This document shows, piece after piece, positions 8,415 to 16,710 of a stretch of DNA of 64,000 nt; the first letter of the stretch is position 1, and the number at the start of each line of letters is the position of its first letter. Below the pieces are notes generated by a model. The model was not told where the DNA came from. It saw only the letters and a list, made by a program, of their open reading frames with translations, and ran no database searches. This stretch comes from JAAERC01 sp032123495 (GTDB lineage: Bacteria; Zixibacteria; MSB-5A5; GN15; PGXB01), in assembly GCA_032123495.1 (NCBI GenBank), contig JAQBFG010000068.1, positions 1 through 64,000 of the forward strand, given 5' to 3'. The position numbers and the translations under genes were made by a program.

Positions 8415-10241
8415 ATGTATTATAAGGGTATGTCAAAACTGAAGTTGATTCAATATATCGTTTTGGTGCTGTTTTGCGCTTTCTTTGTTTATAATGCAAT
8501 CTCTTATTCATTTACTCAGGACGATGCTTTTATCTCATACCGTTATGTCAAAAACTTCCTGAACGGCGATGGTTTGACTTTTAATCCGGGTGATCCGGTC
8601 GAGGGTTATACCAGCCTGTTTTTTATTCTTCTTTTGTCTCTTCTGGGCCGATTTGGGATCGATATTATTATTGCATCCAAGGTAATTGGGGTGGCTTCGG
8701 GTGTCGCAATTATTTTTCTCTCATATTTCTGGAGCCGCAAACTTCCCGGTTTTGAAGATGAACCGGTTTTGCCTCTTGCCGTTCCGTTTTTGCTGATTAC
8801 CAATGGTGCTTTTGCGTACTGGTCGATTTCAGGAATGGAGACGCTTCTATTTGCGGCTCTGATTTTGTTTGGCATATATCTCGCCTCAAACAAGAATCTT
8901 CTGTTTATCCCGATTTATGCTATCGCAACATTAACCCGTCCCGAAGCAGGTTTGATATTTGTGATAATTTTGATATATATGATTTACTCCAAAGTATTCT
9001 GTATTAAAGATGCACTCAAATATTTTGCGCTGTTTGTTATTTCTATTTTACCTCAATTTATTTTCCGCTTGATCTACTACCATGATATCCTGCCGAATCC
9101 GTTTTATGCCAAAACCGGATCATCGGTTGAGTATCTGATCTCCGGTTTCGAATATGTCTCGCTATTTTTTAGTTATTACGGTCTTTATGGCGCGTTATTG
9201 TTGATTCCTTTATTCGCCGCCAAATACTTTTCCCGTCCACTGCAACTTATTCTGGCTGTCACTTTTATTTATACTTTATATGTTTTGTTGATCGGCGGCG
9301 ATGTCCTGCACTGTTTCCGATTTTTTGTTCCGGTGATAACTCTGTTTTATATGCTTTTTGTCTGTTCTTTAATATATCTGGCAAAAAATTCGGAGATGTT
9401 TAAAAACAAAACTTATAACAGTGCCATAATTTCAATAATTCTTATTATTGGCGTTTTTTCATATTTTGCACCGGCGGATCATATCAAAGGTTTTCTGGTC
9501 GCCGAGCGCGGACTGGTCAATAAAATGACGCATCTTGCTTTTATTTTAAAACCACATGCCCAATCAAATAACAAAATAGCCTGCAGTACTGTTGGTGCCT
9601 TTAGTTATTACAGTAACGCCAATGTGATTGACATGCTCGGCTTGACCGATCGCAACATTGCCAAAAATCCGCAAACCATTGACAACATTCATTCTCATTG
9701 GAAAGAACGGAATTATAATATCCCGTATATCATGGAAAATAATCCCGATTTTATTATTTTCTCCACCGGTTGGAAACCATCGGCACCGGCGGAGAAAGCG
9801 CTGTTTCTGTCATCCAAATTCAGACAGGGGTACTATCCGGTTTTTGGGGTTGGTGCCGAGATGAAAGTTATCTTCAAACGCCGCCCTGATTTTGCCGGCG
9901 AAGATGTCTATTTCGATGACCCGTTTTTTATTGATCTGTTTGCCGAGGCAATCAATCGTAAGTCGCGCAATAAATATGATGAGGCTTTTACGTTGGCGCT
10001 CCAGTCTATTATGAAAGGTCCACCTGATTTTTATCTGCCGCTGTCGCTAATGGGTCAGATACAGCTTGAGTTTGGGGAGACGGCCGATGGTATCACCTTT
10101 CTTAAGGAAGCAATGAAAAGATCTAACGGTTATGCCACTCTGTCGGCCGATAAACTGGCCCGGTACTATGAAGCAATTGGGGACAGTACAGCCGCCGCAG
10201 AGATCAATCTGAATCAACTAAGAGTTAACCGGTTGGATTAA
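8415..10241 (+). CDS. Polytopic GT-C-type glycosyltransferase, TPR-like tail
   Basis: A 608-residue protein with an N-terminal signal anchor and roughly ten hydrophobic segments up to residue 360, then a soluble C-terminal part. The first loop carries FTQDDAFISYRYVKNF and NPGDPVEGYTS, resembling the Asp-containing first periplasmic loop of lipid-linked GT-C transferases, where the Asp is catalytic or metal-binding. Residues 510-600 look like helical TPR pairs. The role is probably transfer of a sugar from a polyprenyl-phosphate donor onto an envelope glycan or protein; donor and acceptor are unknown. A second in-frame ATG at 8430 has AAGGG immediately upstream, too close to be convincing, so the start is uncertain by five codons. 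It stands alone on plus. Confidence 0.72.
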   Translation: MYYKGMSKLKLIQYIVLVLFCAFFVYNAISYSFTQDDAFISYRYVKNFLNGDGLTFNPGDPVEGYTSLFFILLLSLLGRFGIDIIIASKVIGVASGVAIIFLSYFWSRKLPGFEDEPVLPLAVPFLLITNGAFAYWSISGMETLLFAALILFGIYLASNKNLLFIPIYAIATLTRPEAGLIFVIILIYMIYSKVFCIKDALKYFALFVISILPQFIFRLIYYHDILPNPFYAKTGSSVEYLISGFEYVSLFFSYYGLYGALLLIPLFAAKYFSRPLQLILAVTFIYTLYVLLIGGDVLHCFRFFVPVITLFYMLFVCSLIYLAKNSEMFKNKTYNSAIISIILIIGVFSYFAPADHIKGFLVAERGLVNKMTHLAFILKPHAQSNNKIACSTVGAFSYYSNANVIDMLGLTDRNIAKNPQTIDNIHSHWKERNYNIPYIMENNPDFIIFSTGWKPSAPAEKALFLSSKFRQGYYPVFGVGAEMKVIFKRRPDFAGEDVYFDDPFFIDLFAEAINRKSRNKYDEAFTLALQSIMKGPPDFYLPLSLMGQIQLEFGETADGITFLKEAMKRSNGYATLSADKLARYYEAIGDSTAAAEINLNQLRVNRLD

Positions 10242-10253
10242 ACAGTTAGTCAA

Positions 10254-10322
10254 TTACCAGCTGCCGCCACCACCGCCGCCGCCGCCGCCACCTGATGACC
10301 CACCGGAACTACCGCCTCGACC
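10254..10322. repeat. 69-nt duplicated 3' end, copy 1
   Basis: These 69 bases, from the stop codon inward, are identical to 12164-12232 at the end of the paralogue, including every synonymous position. Identity breaks on both sides. It encodes the Gly/Ser tail and Trp terminus. Confidence 0.9.
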
Positions 10323-12035
10323 GGAAAAACCTCCCCTTCTGGACAATCCGCTGCCCCTTGGGGCGGAAAATACTGTTGAACCTATATGTGCGGCAGTATC
10401 ATTTATCGATTTTGAAAAGCTGGTGGAATTAAATATCATGGAATTATTATGGCCGACGTACCATTTGGGTGGCTCAGTCAGAATATCCGCAAAAGAATCA
10501 ATCCAATTATCGGTCACATCTAGTGCAATTGCATAAGGCAGATATTTGTAGAACAGATCCTTACCCATTCTTTGAATTCTGTCTTTATCGGCACGATTCA
10601 GAAATTCACGAAATCCCAATATTCCCACTTTTGCCAAGGCCCCGGTTTTTGTTTTTGCTGGCATCGCCTTGGAAAAAGCCATGATGATCGTACCGGACAA
10701 AGCAGCGGCAATCATGCCTTTAATGGGAGAATCAGGCAGAACAAAATTAAAGACAATGACTCCAAATAAAATAGTTAAGAAACCGGTTGTATTATATAAG
10801 CCTCTTATCTTTGCCGGATTGATAGTAAAGTACCGCCTATTAATCAATTCGTTAAACATGATTTCTTTTAATTTTGGTAATTTTCTGTAAAATCTATTAT
10901 TTAACTTCGAAACTGGTGTTTGATTGGAATCATCTGAAAAAAGGCCATCTAATAATGTAGCTTCAAATTTGTTTAAGGTCTGATCCGATTCTTTTAGCTT
11001 TTTAATGGTAAACTCGCTTATTGATCCTGATAAATCTCCTTTATCTTTGGAATATTCCTGTAATTCAATAAATCCTTTAACAGCCAGATTAATTATACTC
11101 GAGGTAATATCTCGTTGATCAAAAGATTCATCCACCAGGGCACCAACCTGAGCAGGCGTTAATGGTTCGTTATTATATTTGGGAGGCTCATACAGCACCG
11201 CAACAGCCTCACGCACCTTGGGATCGCGTCCGCTAAAAATCCAGCGGAGACACAAAAAAATAAAAATAACGATCGGTATGATAAACACCCAATTTTCTGC
11301 CAGATTTGATTTCCATAGAAGTTGCTGGTAATCCGAAGGAGGAGCGACAATTTCTTTGTCCCATCCCAATGCAATCGTAAATCCTTCGTCGATATCCAAT
11401 GGTATTTCGGTCGCAAAATAAGCCGTCTTATCGGAAGTTTCAAAATTACATGCCGATGCGGTGGAACCATGGCGGCCGGTGTAACAGGCGCCGGTGAGTT
11501 TTGAATTAGGTTTATCTGTGTTTAATGTGACCGTTGCCGAAGATTTTATAATTGGGGCGCGCCATAAATCTCCGGTAACATTCCAATAAAGTTCGTCATG
11601 ATCATCAAAAAACAGTATTGTGTTATCAACTTGATAACTAATAACATAGATTTGTTGTCCATCAACATACCGATCCGCATCACCAATTCGAATACTCACA
11701 AAATTGGATTTATACTCGATAAGGCTTGGTCTTGATCTGCCATTCTCATCTTTAACCGAATTTACCGATATCGGCATCACAAGTTCATCACCAAGTTCAT
11801 CTTCATAACGACATGGGATTTCTCGATAGATACCATGTTTTGGTCGCTCAAATTGAACCGTAATAACTTCGGTAACATCAATTGTTGCATCTTCATTGAT
11901 AATTATTTCGGCATGAAAATCTTCAATAGTAAATTGTTGTGCAAAACTGACTGAACATAGGCCCGAAATAATTATAGGAAACAGTAATCCAATAAACAGT
12001 TTTGTACCAAAATTTCTTTTTACTTTTTTCCTCAT
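10254..12035 (-). CDS. DUF2207 membrane protein, paralogue 1
   Basis: 593-aa predicted DUF2207 (YciQ-like) protein. A signal peptide ends near AQQFTIEDFHAEI. An extracytoplasmic beta-rich domain follows (about 20-250, with the HGIYREIP motif), then a membrane segment (about 258-275), a cytosolic domain, a TM pair near 410-450, and a Gly-rich tail ending in GGGGSW. The start is set at 12035 because GGGAGGGAACT precedes that ATG; an upstream in-frame ATG at 12077 has none. Function is unknown; the Gly-rich low-complexity tail is a recurring feature of TPM and DUF2207 envelope proteins found beside LemA, as here. It is clearly paralogous to the next gene. Confidence 0.85.
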   Translation of the reverse strand: MRKKVKRNFGTKLFIGLLFPIIISGLCSVSFAQQFTIEDFHAEIIINEDATIDVTEVITVQFERPKHGIYREIPCRYEDELGDELVMPISVNSVKDENGRSRPSLIEYKSNFVSIRIGDADRYVDGQQIYVISYQVDNTILFFDDHDELYWNVTGDLWRAPIIKSSATVTLNTDKPNSKLTGACYTGRHGSTASACNFETSDKTAYFATEIPLDIDEGFTIALGWDKEIVAPPSDYQQLLWKSNLAENWVFIIPIVIFIFLCLRWIFSGRDPKVREAVAVLYEPPKYNNEPLTPAQVGALVDESFDQRDITSSIINLAVKGFIELQEYSKDKGDLSGSISEFTIKKLKESDQTLNKFEATLLDGLFSDDSNQTPVSKLNNRFYRKLPKLKEIMFNELINRRYFTINPAKIRGLYNTTGFLTILFGVIVFNFVLPDSPIKGMIAAALSGTIIMAFSKAMPAKTKTGALAKVGILGFREFLNRADKDRIQRMGKDLFYKYLPYAIALDVTDNWIDSFADILTEPPKWYVGHNNSMIFNSTSFSKSINDTAAHIGSTVFSAPRGSGLSRRGGFSGRGGSSGGSSGGGGGGGGGGSW

Positions 12036-12163
12036 AGTTCCCTCCCAATAAAATCGGTCGACTACCCCACCAGACATTTTGAGGCAATCGTCAACACACC
12101 GCAGCAGCAGAAATCAATTTATCACAGCTAAAAGTTAATCGGCTAAATTAGAGCAAAGGCATC

Positions 12164-12232
12164 TTACCAGCTGCCGCCACCACCGCCGCCGCCGCCGCCA
12201 CCTGATGACCCACCGGAACTACCGCCTCGACC
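12164..12232. repeat. 69-nt duplicated 3' end, copy 2
   Basis: Identical partner of 10254-10322. It starts exactly at the stop codon and ends where the two genes diverge. Confidence 0.9.
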
Positions 12233-13927
12233 TGACGTGCCGCTGCCCCGCGGAGTCGAAAAGACGGTCGAACCAATATGCGATGTTGCGGCTGTCAATG
12301 ATTGTGAAAATCTGCTCGCACTAAAGGCCGTTGTACCATAGTGACCAACATACCAGGAGGGCGGTTCTGTTAACATCTCTGAAAAGGCATCGATCCAATT
12401 ATCGGTGACATCAAGTGCAATCGCGTAAGGCAAATATTTATAAAACAGATTTGGACCCATTCTTTTGATTCTGTCCTTATCGGCGCGATTCATGAATTCG
12501 CGAAAACCGAGAATTTCCATCTTTGTTAAAGCACCAGACTTTGTTTTTGCAGGCATTGCATTGGCAAAAGCTATTATTGCCACTCCCGATAAAAATCCGG
12601 AGACCAGACCTTTCCAGGGTGCGCCTGGTGACAAGGAATAAAGAATAAACATCCCGCCCAAAAGTACCGCCATCCCAATCAATCCGTATTTCCCTTTGAC
12701 TTTAGTCGGGTTAGTACTAAAATAGTTTTTCTTCACCAATTCATCGAACATAATTTTATGAAGCTTGGGCAGGTTTATGAAGAATTTATTTTTTAGTTCT
12801 GAAATAATCATACTGTTTGTGCTATTGGGGAATAATAACTTCATTAAGGTCTGCTCAAATTCGCTTAATTTATCGTCAGGTTCTTTAAGTTTTTCTAAGC
12901 TAAAATCTGTTTTGGGAGTGATGAACATAATTTTTTCGCCGGTTATTTCGCGTATCTCTACAAAACCTTTCACTCCCAAATTAATCATACTTGAGGTTAT
13001 ATCTCTTTGGTCAAGCCTCTCATCTACCAACGCTCCGACTTGGGCAGGGGTTAATGGCGTATTGTTATATTGGGGAGGATCATACATCACTGTGACTGCT
13101 TCACGCACCCTGGGATCACGTCCTTTGCTATACCAGTGGAAAAACATAAAAACGAAAATAATTAAAGGTATGGAAAAGACCCAGTTTTCCCTTATGTTTG
13201 CAGACAGGAGAAATAGCTGCCAATCAGATGGTGGGGTAACAATTCCTTTGTCCCATCCAAGTGCAATAGTAAATCCTTCGTTAACATTTAGCGATTGATT
13301 TGTCGTAAACTGAGCTTTTTTATCGCCGGTTTCAAAACTGCATTCCGACTTGCTGGAACCTTTCCGGCCGGTGTAACAGGCGCCAATTAGTTTTGAATTT
13401 GGTTTATCCGTATTTAATATAACAGTGACCGAGGTTTTTATAATAGGAGCGCGCCATAAATCGCCGGTGACATTCCAGTAAAGCTCATCATGATCCTCAA
13501 AAAACAGGATCGAATTTTCAACCTGATAACTAATTATATAAATCTGCCGCCCGTCAACATAAATATTTGCATCACCAATCCTGATATTCACAAAATTTGA
13601 TTCTTTGGAAACTTTGTATTCCCAATCTTCACCATTTTCATCAGTAACCGATTTTACCGAAATCGGCATAATAAGTTCATCGCCAAGTTCATCTTCATAG
13701 AGATATGGAATTTCACGATAAATACCATGTTTTTGCCGATCGAATTCGACTTCGATAGTTTCGGTCACATCAATAGATGCATCTTCATTTATAATTATCT
13801 CAGCATGAAAATCTTCAATTGTAAATTGTTGGGCATTACCAATCGCATAAAAAACCAAAATAAATATCGGCAGCAATAAACTGATATATATTTTTGCACC
13901 ATCTCTTTTTCTATTTCTGCTTATCAT
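12164..13927 (-). CDS. DUF2207 membrane protein, paralogue 2
   Basis: 587-aa second copy of the DUF2207 architecture: signal anchor (about 12-32), extracytoplasmic domain beginning QQFTIEDFHAEIIINED, membrane segment near 250-265, cytosolic module with PAQVGALVDERLDQRDITSS, TM pair near 395-435 and a Gly-rich tail ending GGGGSW. GAGGGAATT before the ATG supports the start. It lies 128 bp upstream of paralogue 1 and 17 bp after lemA on the same strand, so lemA-DUF2207-DUF2207 is probably one operon from the promoter at 14535-14563. The internal domains have diverged while the extreme 3' ends are nucleotide-identical. Confidence 0.85.
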   Translation of the reverse strand: MISRNRKRDGAKIYISLLLPIFILVFYAIGNAQQFTIEDFHAEIIINEDASIDVTETIEVEFDRQKHGIYREIPYLYEDELGDELIMPISVKSVTDENGEDWEYKVSKESNFVNIRIGDANIYVDGRQIYIISYQVENSILFFEDHDELYWNVTGDLWRAPIIKTSVTVILNTDKPNSKLIGACYTGRKGSSKSECSFETGDKKAQFTTNQSLNVNEGFTIALGWDKGIVTPPSDWQLFLLSANIRENWVFSIPLIIFVFMFFHWYSKGRDPRVREAVTVMYDPPQYNNTPLTPAQVGALVDERLDQRDITSSMINLGVKGFVEIREITGEKIMFITPKTDFSLEKLKEPDDKLSEFEQTLMKLLFPNSTNSMIISELKNKFFINLPKLHKIMFDELVKKNYFSTNPTKVKGKYGLIGMAVLLGGMFILYSLSPGAPWKGLVSGFLSGVAIIAFANAMPAKTKSGALTKMEILGFREFMNRADKDRIKRMGPNLFYKYLPYAIALDVTDNWIDAFSEMLTEPPSWYVGHYGTTAFSASRFSQSLTAATSHIGSTVFSTPRGSGTSGRGGSSGGSSGGGGGGGGGGSW

Positions 13928-13944
13928 AATTCCCTCACGACGTA

Positions 13945-14499
13945 TCAGGAGAAATCTGGTTTGATCGGTTTTCTTTCTTCTTCCGCTTCAATTTCAAAAA
14001 ACTCTTTCGGTTGAAATCCAAAAGTTGATGCAATAATCACCGAAGGAAAGGTTTCGGTTGAAGTATTATAATCACGGACAACGGCGTTATAATATCTCCG
14101 TGCAGATTCAATACTTTCTTCCAGCTCCTGAAACTGTCCCTGCAGTCGCAGAAAATTATCATTCGCTTTTAATTCCGGATAGGCCTCGGCGACCGCAAAC
14201 AGGCTTTTGAGAGTATTACTCAGCATATTTGATGATTGGGCCAATTCACCCGGTTTTCCGCCCTGCATTCCTAATGCTCTCGCTTCCGTCACTTTTTCAA
14301 AGACCCCTGATTCATGTTTGGCATACGCCTTGACCGTTTCAACCAGACTCGGAACCAAATTGAATCGTTTTTTTAGTTGGACATCAATATCGGACCATGA
14401 CGAACGGGCCGTATTTCTTAGACGAACCAATTTGTTGTAAATTACCGCGATACCAACCAGAACAATAATTACCAGTGATAAGATAATAATTGAGATCAT
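13945..14499 (-). CDS. lemA: LemA family protein
   Basis: 184-aa LemA protein: one N-terminal membrane segment (about 2-22), then a long helical bundle with the family motifs VRLRNTARSSWSDIDVQLKKR, LVPSLVETVKAYAKHE and ARRYYNAVVRDYN. Family function is poorly defined; LemA-fold proteins sit in the inner membrane facing the periplasm or cytosol and commonly co-occur with DUF2207 or TPM-domain proteins. It is first in the minus-strand trio with the two DUF2207 genes. A consensus-like promoter lies upstream. Confidence 0.93.
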   Translation of the reverse strand: MISIIILSLVIIVLVGIAVIYNKLVRLRNTARSSWSDIDVQLKKRFNLVPSLVETVKAYAKHESGVFEKVTEARALGMQGGKPGELAQSSNMLSNTLKSLFAVAEAYPELKANDNFLRLQGQFQELEESIESARRYYNAVVRDYNTSTETFPSVIIASTFGFQPKEFFEIEAEEERKPIKPDFS

Positions 14500-14534
14500 T
14501 TAAAATACTCCTGTAATGAATCGTTATAAAATAT

Positions 14535-14563
14535 ACTATAGGATGCGGGCAGTATTCAGTCAA
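14535..14563 (-). promoter_or_regulatory. Sigma70-type promoter for lemA operon
   Basis: On the minus strand TTGACT (14563-14558) and TATAGT (14540-14535) are separated by exactly 17 bp. The predicted start falls near 14528, about 29 nt before the lemA ATG. The match is read from sequence only. Confidence 0.7.
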
Positions 14564-14610
14564 TATATAAAAATTGTAGATATTTTAATATTTGGCAGCC
14601 CAACTAAATA

Positions 14611-14644
14611 AAAAAGGCAGGTGCAAAAACACCTGCCTTTAAAA
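14611..14644 (-). terminator. Rho-independent terminator after STAS gene
   Basis: An 11-bp stem AAAGGCAGGTG / CACCTGCCTTT (14613-14623 / 14630-14640) with a 6-nt loop, followed on the minus strand by a T run. It lies 17-20 bp past the stop of the STAS gene and upstream of lemA, so it separates the two units. The symmetric A/T flanks mean it could work in either direction. Confidence 0.85.
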
Positions 14645-14660
14645 CTAATGATATCTCAGA

Positions 14661-14999
14661 TTACTCAAAAGCCGCGAGAGCCTCATCGACTGTATCGTAC
14701 GCCTTAAAAATAGTTATCAGTCTGGTAATGGTCAAAAGCGATTCAATCGACTGGGTGACATTGGCCAGTTTAAGTTCACCTTTGGCGTTTTTCACGGTGG
14801 TCATCGCCGAGATAAGCATACCGAGTCCAACCGAACTCATCCATTCGACTTTTCCCAGGTCGATCACGATTTTTTTCGTTCCGCCATCGATAAACTCATG
14901 CAGTTTACCATGAAAGATGGTCGCATCCGGGCCGCCCATCACTTTGCCCTCAAGGGCGATGATAACTTTATCATCCTTTACGGTATCGGAAATCTTCAT
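14661..14999 (-). CDS. STAS-domain anti-sigma-factor-antagonist-like protein
   Basis: 112 residues, a single STAS domain as in SpoIIAA/RsbV and other partner-switch regulators. The conserved segment reads IDLGKVEWMSSVGLGML; the usual phosphorylated Ser aligns with Ser56, but the preceding residue is Ser55 instead of the common Asp. No anti-sigma kinase (RsbW/SpoIIAB) or SpoIIE-type phosphatase is nearby, so its partner is elsewhere or it works otherwise. It is monocistronic, with a strong terminator behind it and an upstream gap of about 110 bp. Confidence 0.88.
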   Translation of the reverse strand: MKISDTVKDDKVIIALEGKVMGGPDATIFHGKLHEFIDGGTKKIVIDLGKVEWMSSVGLGMLISAMTTVKNAKGELKLANVTQSIESLLTITRLITIFKAYDTVDEALAAFE

Positions 15000-15113
15000 C
15001 TTTTACTCCGATTTATATTGGTGTTAATTTTTTACTATTTATACTTCTCTCTCTGACGAATATACGGTTTTAAAGGTCAAAAAATCAAGAGAGAAAATGT
15101 TCAATTATATTAA

Positions 15114-15359
15114 TTACTGATTTAACAGCTTAAAATATTTTTCGCGATCCTCTTTTTTTACATTACTTGTCGGAATATCAAGCACTTCGGCGGAAATCAT
15201 CCGTTTTCCACCGATTTTTATAATATCGCTTATTTTTATCTCATAGGACGCTTTTACCGTTTTCCCATTGATATCCACCAATCCGCAGGTGGTTAGCTCT
15301 TTGGCCAATGCCCTTCTTTTTAACAAACCCACTTTTGACAGATATAAATCAAGCCGCAT
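15114..15359 (-). CDS. S4-domain RNA-binding protein (Hsp15/RqcP-like)
   Basis: 81 residues: an S4 fold beginning MRLDLYLSKVGLLKRRALAKELTTCG and a short charged tail. Small stand-alone S4 proteins of this size include Hsp15 and RqcP, which bind the 50S subunit carrying peptidyl-tRNA and assist ribosome rescue or quality control. The assignment to that subgroup is by size and motif only. It starts 16 bp after the surA-like gene ends, so it probably shares that operon and is translated by read-on. Confidence 0.82.
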   Translation of the reverse strand: MRLDLYLSKVGLLKRRALAKELTTCGLVDINGKTVKASYEIKISDIIKIGGKRMISAEVLDIPTSNVKKEDREKYFKLLNQ

Positions 15360-15375
15360 AAAAATTATAACCTAT

Positions 15376-16710
15376 TTATAAAGGACGAATCTCGACATAC
15401 ACTTTTTCTTTAAGCTCTTCAAGCCAGTTATCAACAAACTCGCCGGTTTTCTCCTGACGTGCCATCTCCTTGATTCGGTCGAAATCCTTGTCGAGAGTTA
15501 CTTCACGCTCTTCCTGACGATCCAATAATTTCAATATATGGAGACCATATTCTGACATCACCGGACCATCCAGATCACCCTGATTTTGCAGCTTCGCCGC
15601 GCTTTGGGCAAACTCTGCTGGTAAATTGGAGATCGCAAACCAACCTAACTCGCCACCCTGCGCTCGGGATTCATCGTCAGCCGATAAGACCTTGGCAATT
15701 TCGCGGAAATCGGCACCAGCTTTTATTTCATTTAGTAGTGAGTCTACTAAATTATAACTGAGCGACGAATCAAATGCTGTTGGAGTAACTTCGAAAAGTA
15801 TTTGACGCAGATGTGACTTTTCACCCCGTTTCTCCTCACATTTAATTATATGCAGTCCATACATGGTCCTGACCACGCCAGAGATATCACCCGGTTCAAG
15901 ATTAAAGGCAACCCGCCCAAACTCAGGCACGACGTCATCTTTGGATAAAAATCCTAAATCGCCACCGGTCATAGCACCAGGACCATCAGAGTAGGTAATT
16001 GCCAGAGTGGCAAAATCGGCTCCTCCGGCAGTATTTTTCCTGACCGCTTCGGCGATTTGCCGAATCGAATCTACGGTTCCACCTGATGGTTGAAAAGTTA
16101 TTAGAATATGCGCCAGTCGGACTGCCTCCGGTTGATCGGCAATTGAATCTTTGTATATCTCATAAAAATCCTGAACCTGCTTGTTCGAGATGGCAATATT
16201 TGATAATTTTTTGCTAATCAATTGCTGTTTGAGAAGTTGATTTTCGATTTCGGGGCGAAGTTTCTTTTTAAAAGCACGAACGGTCATGCCTTCGCGAGAT
16301 AACTCTTCCAGAAAAACTTCTTCGGACGGAAACTGTTGAATTAGATTATTTAAATGATCCTCGACACCCAATTCAATTTGTTCACTGGTAACAGCGATCA
16401 TAGTGTCCTTACGAGCCTCGGCCAGCATCAATCGTTCGGAAATCAGGTCATTAAGGATCTGAATCTGAAATTCGGTCAGCTCAGATTCATTTTTTGGCCG
16501 GATCCCTCGCTGAATAGCCATCAACTGTATCTGAGCAGCCAACTCCGAAGCAAGAATCGGGTCATTGCCAACAATTGCAACAATCTTCTCAATCGGCTCA
16601 CCAGCATAAGAATTATTATTGATACCCAACAGTATTAATACCACAAATAAGAATACAAGTCCCGCCGAAACAGAATGGAAGAAACTGTTAGAACTAATTT
16701 GTCTGCTCAT
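15376..16710 (-). CDS. SurA-like periplasmic peptidyl-prolyl isomerase
   Basis: 444-aa exported chaperone/PPIase. A signal peptide (about 10-36) is followed by a SurA N-terminal helical domain (IVAIVGNDPILASELAAQI), then two parvulin domains: one around 178-280 (VRLAHILITF, GGDLGFL, GLHIIKCEE) and one around 290-400 (LRQILFEV, GGELGWF, YGLHILKL). SurA escorts outer-membrane proteins through the periplasm. It overlaps the preceding PPIase gene by 17 nt, giving a two-chaperone operon. Confidence 0.93.
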   Translation of the reverse strand: MSRQISSNSFFHSVSAGLVFLFVVLILLGINNNSYAGEPIEKIVAIVGNDPILASELAAQIQLMAIQRGIRPKNESELTEFQIQILNDLISERLMLAEARKDTMIAVTSEQIELGVEDHLNNLIQQFPSEEVFLEELSREGMTVRAFKKKLRPEIENQLLKQQLISKKLSNIAISNKQVQDFYEIYKDSIADQPEAVRLAHILITFQPSGGTVDSIRQIAEAVRKNTAGGADFATLAITYSDGPGAMTGGDLGFLSKDDVVPEFGRVAFNLEPGDISGVVRTMYGLHIIKCEEKRGEKSHLRQILFEVTPTAFDSSLSYNLVDSLLNEIKAGADFREIAKVLSADDESRAQGGELGWFAISNLPAEFAQSAAKLQNQGDLDGPVMSEYGLHILKLLDRQEEREVTLDKDFDRIKEMARQEKTGEFVDNWLEELKEKVYVEIRPL

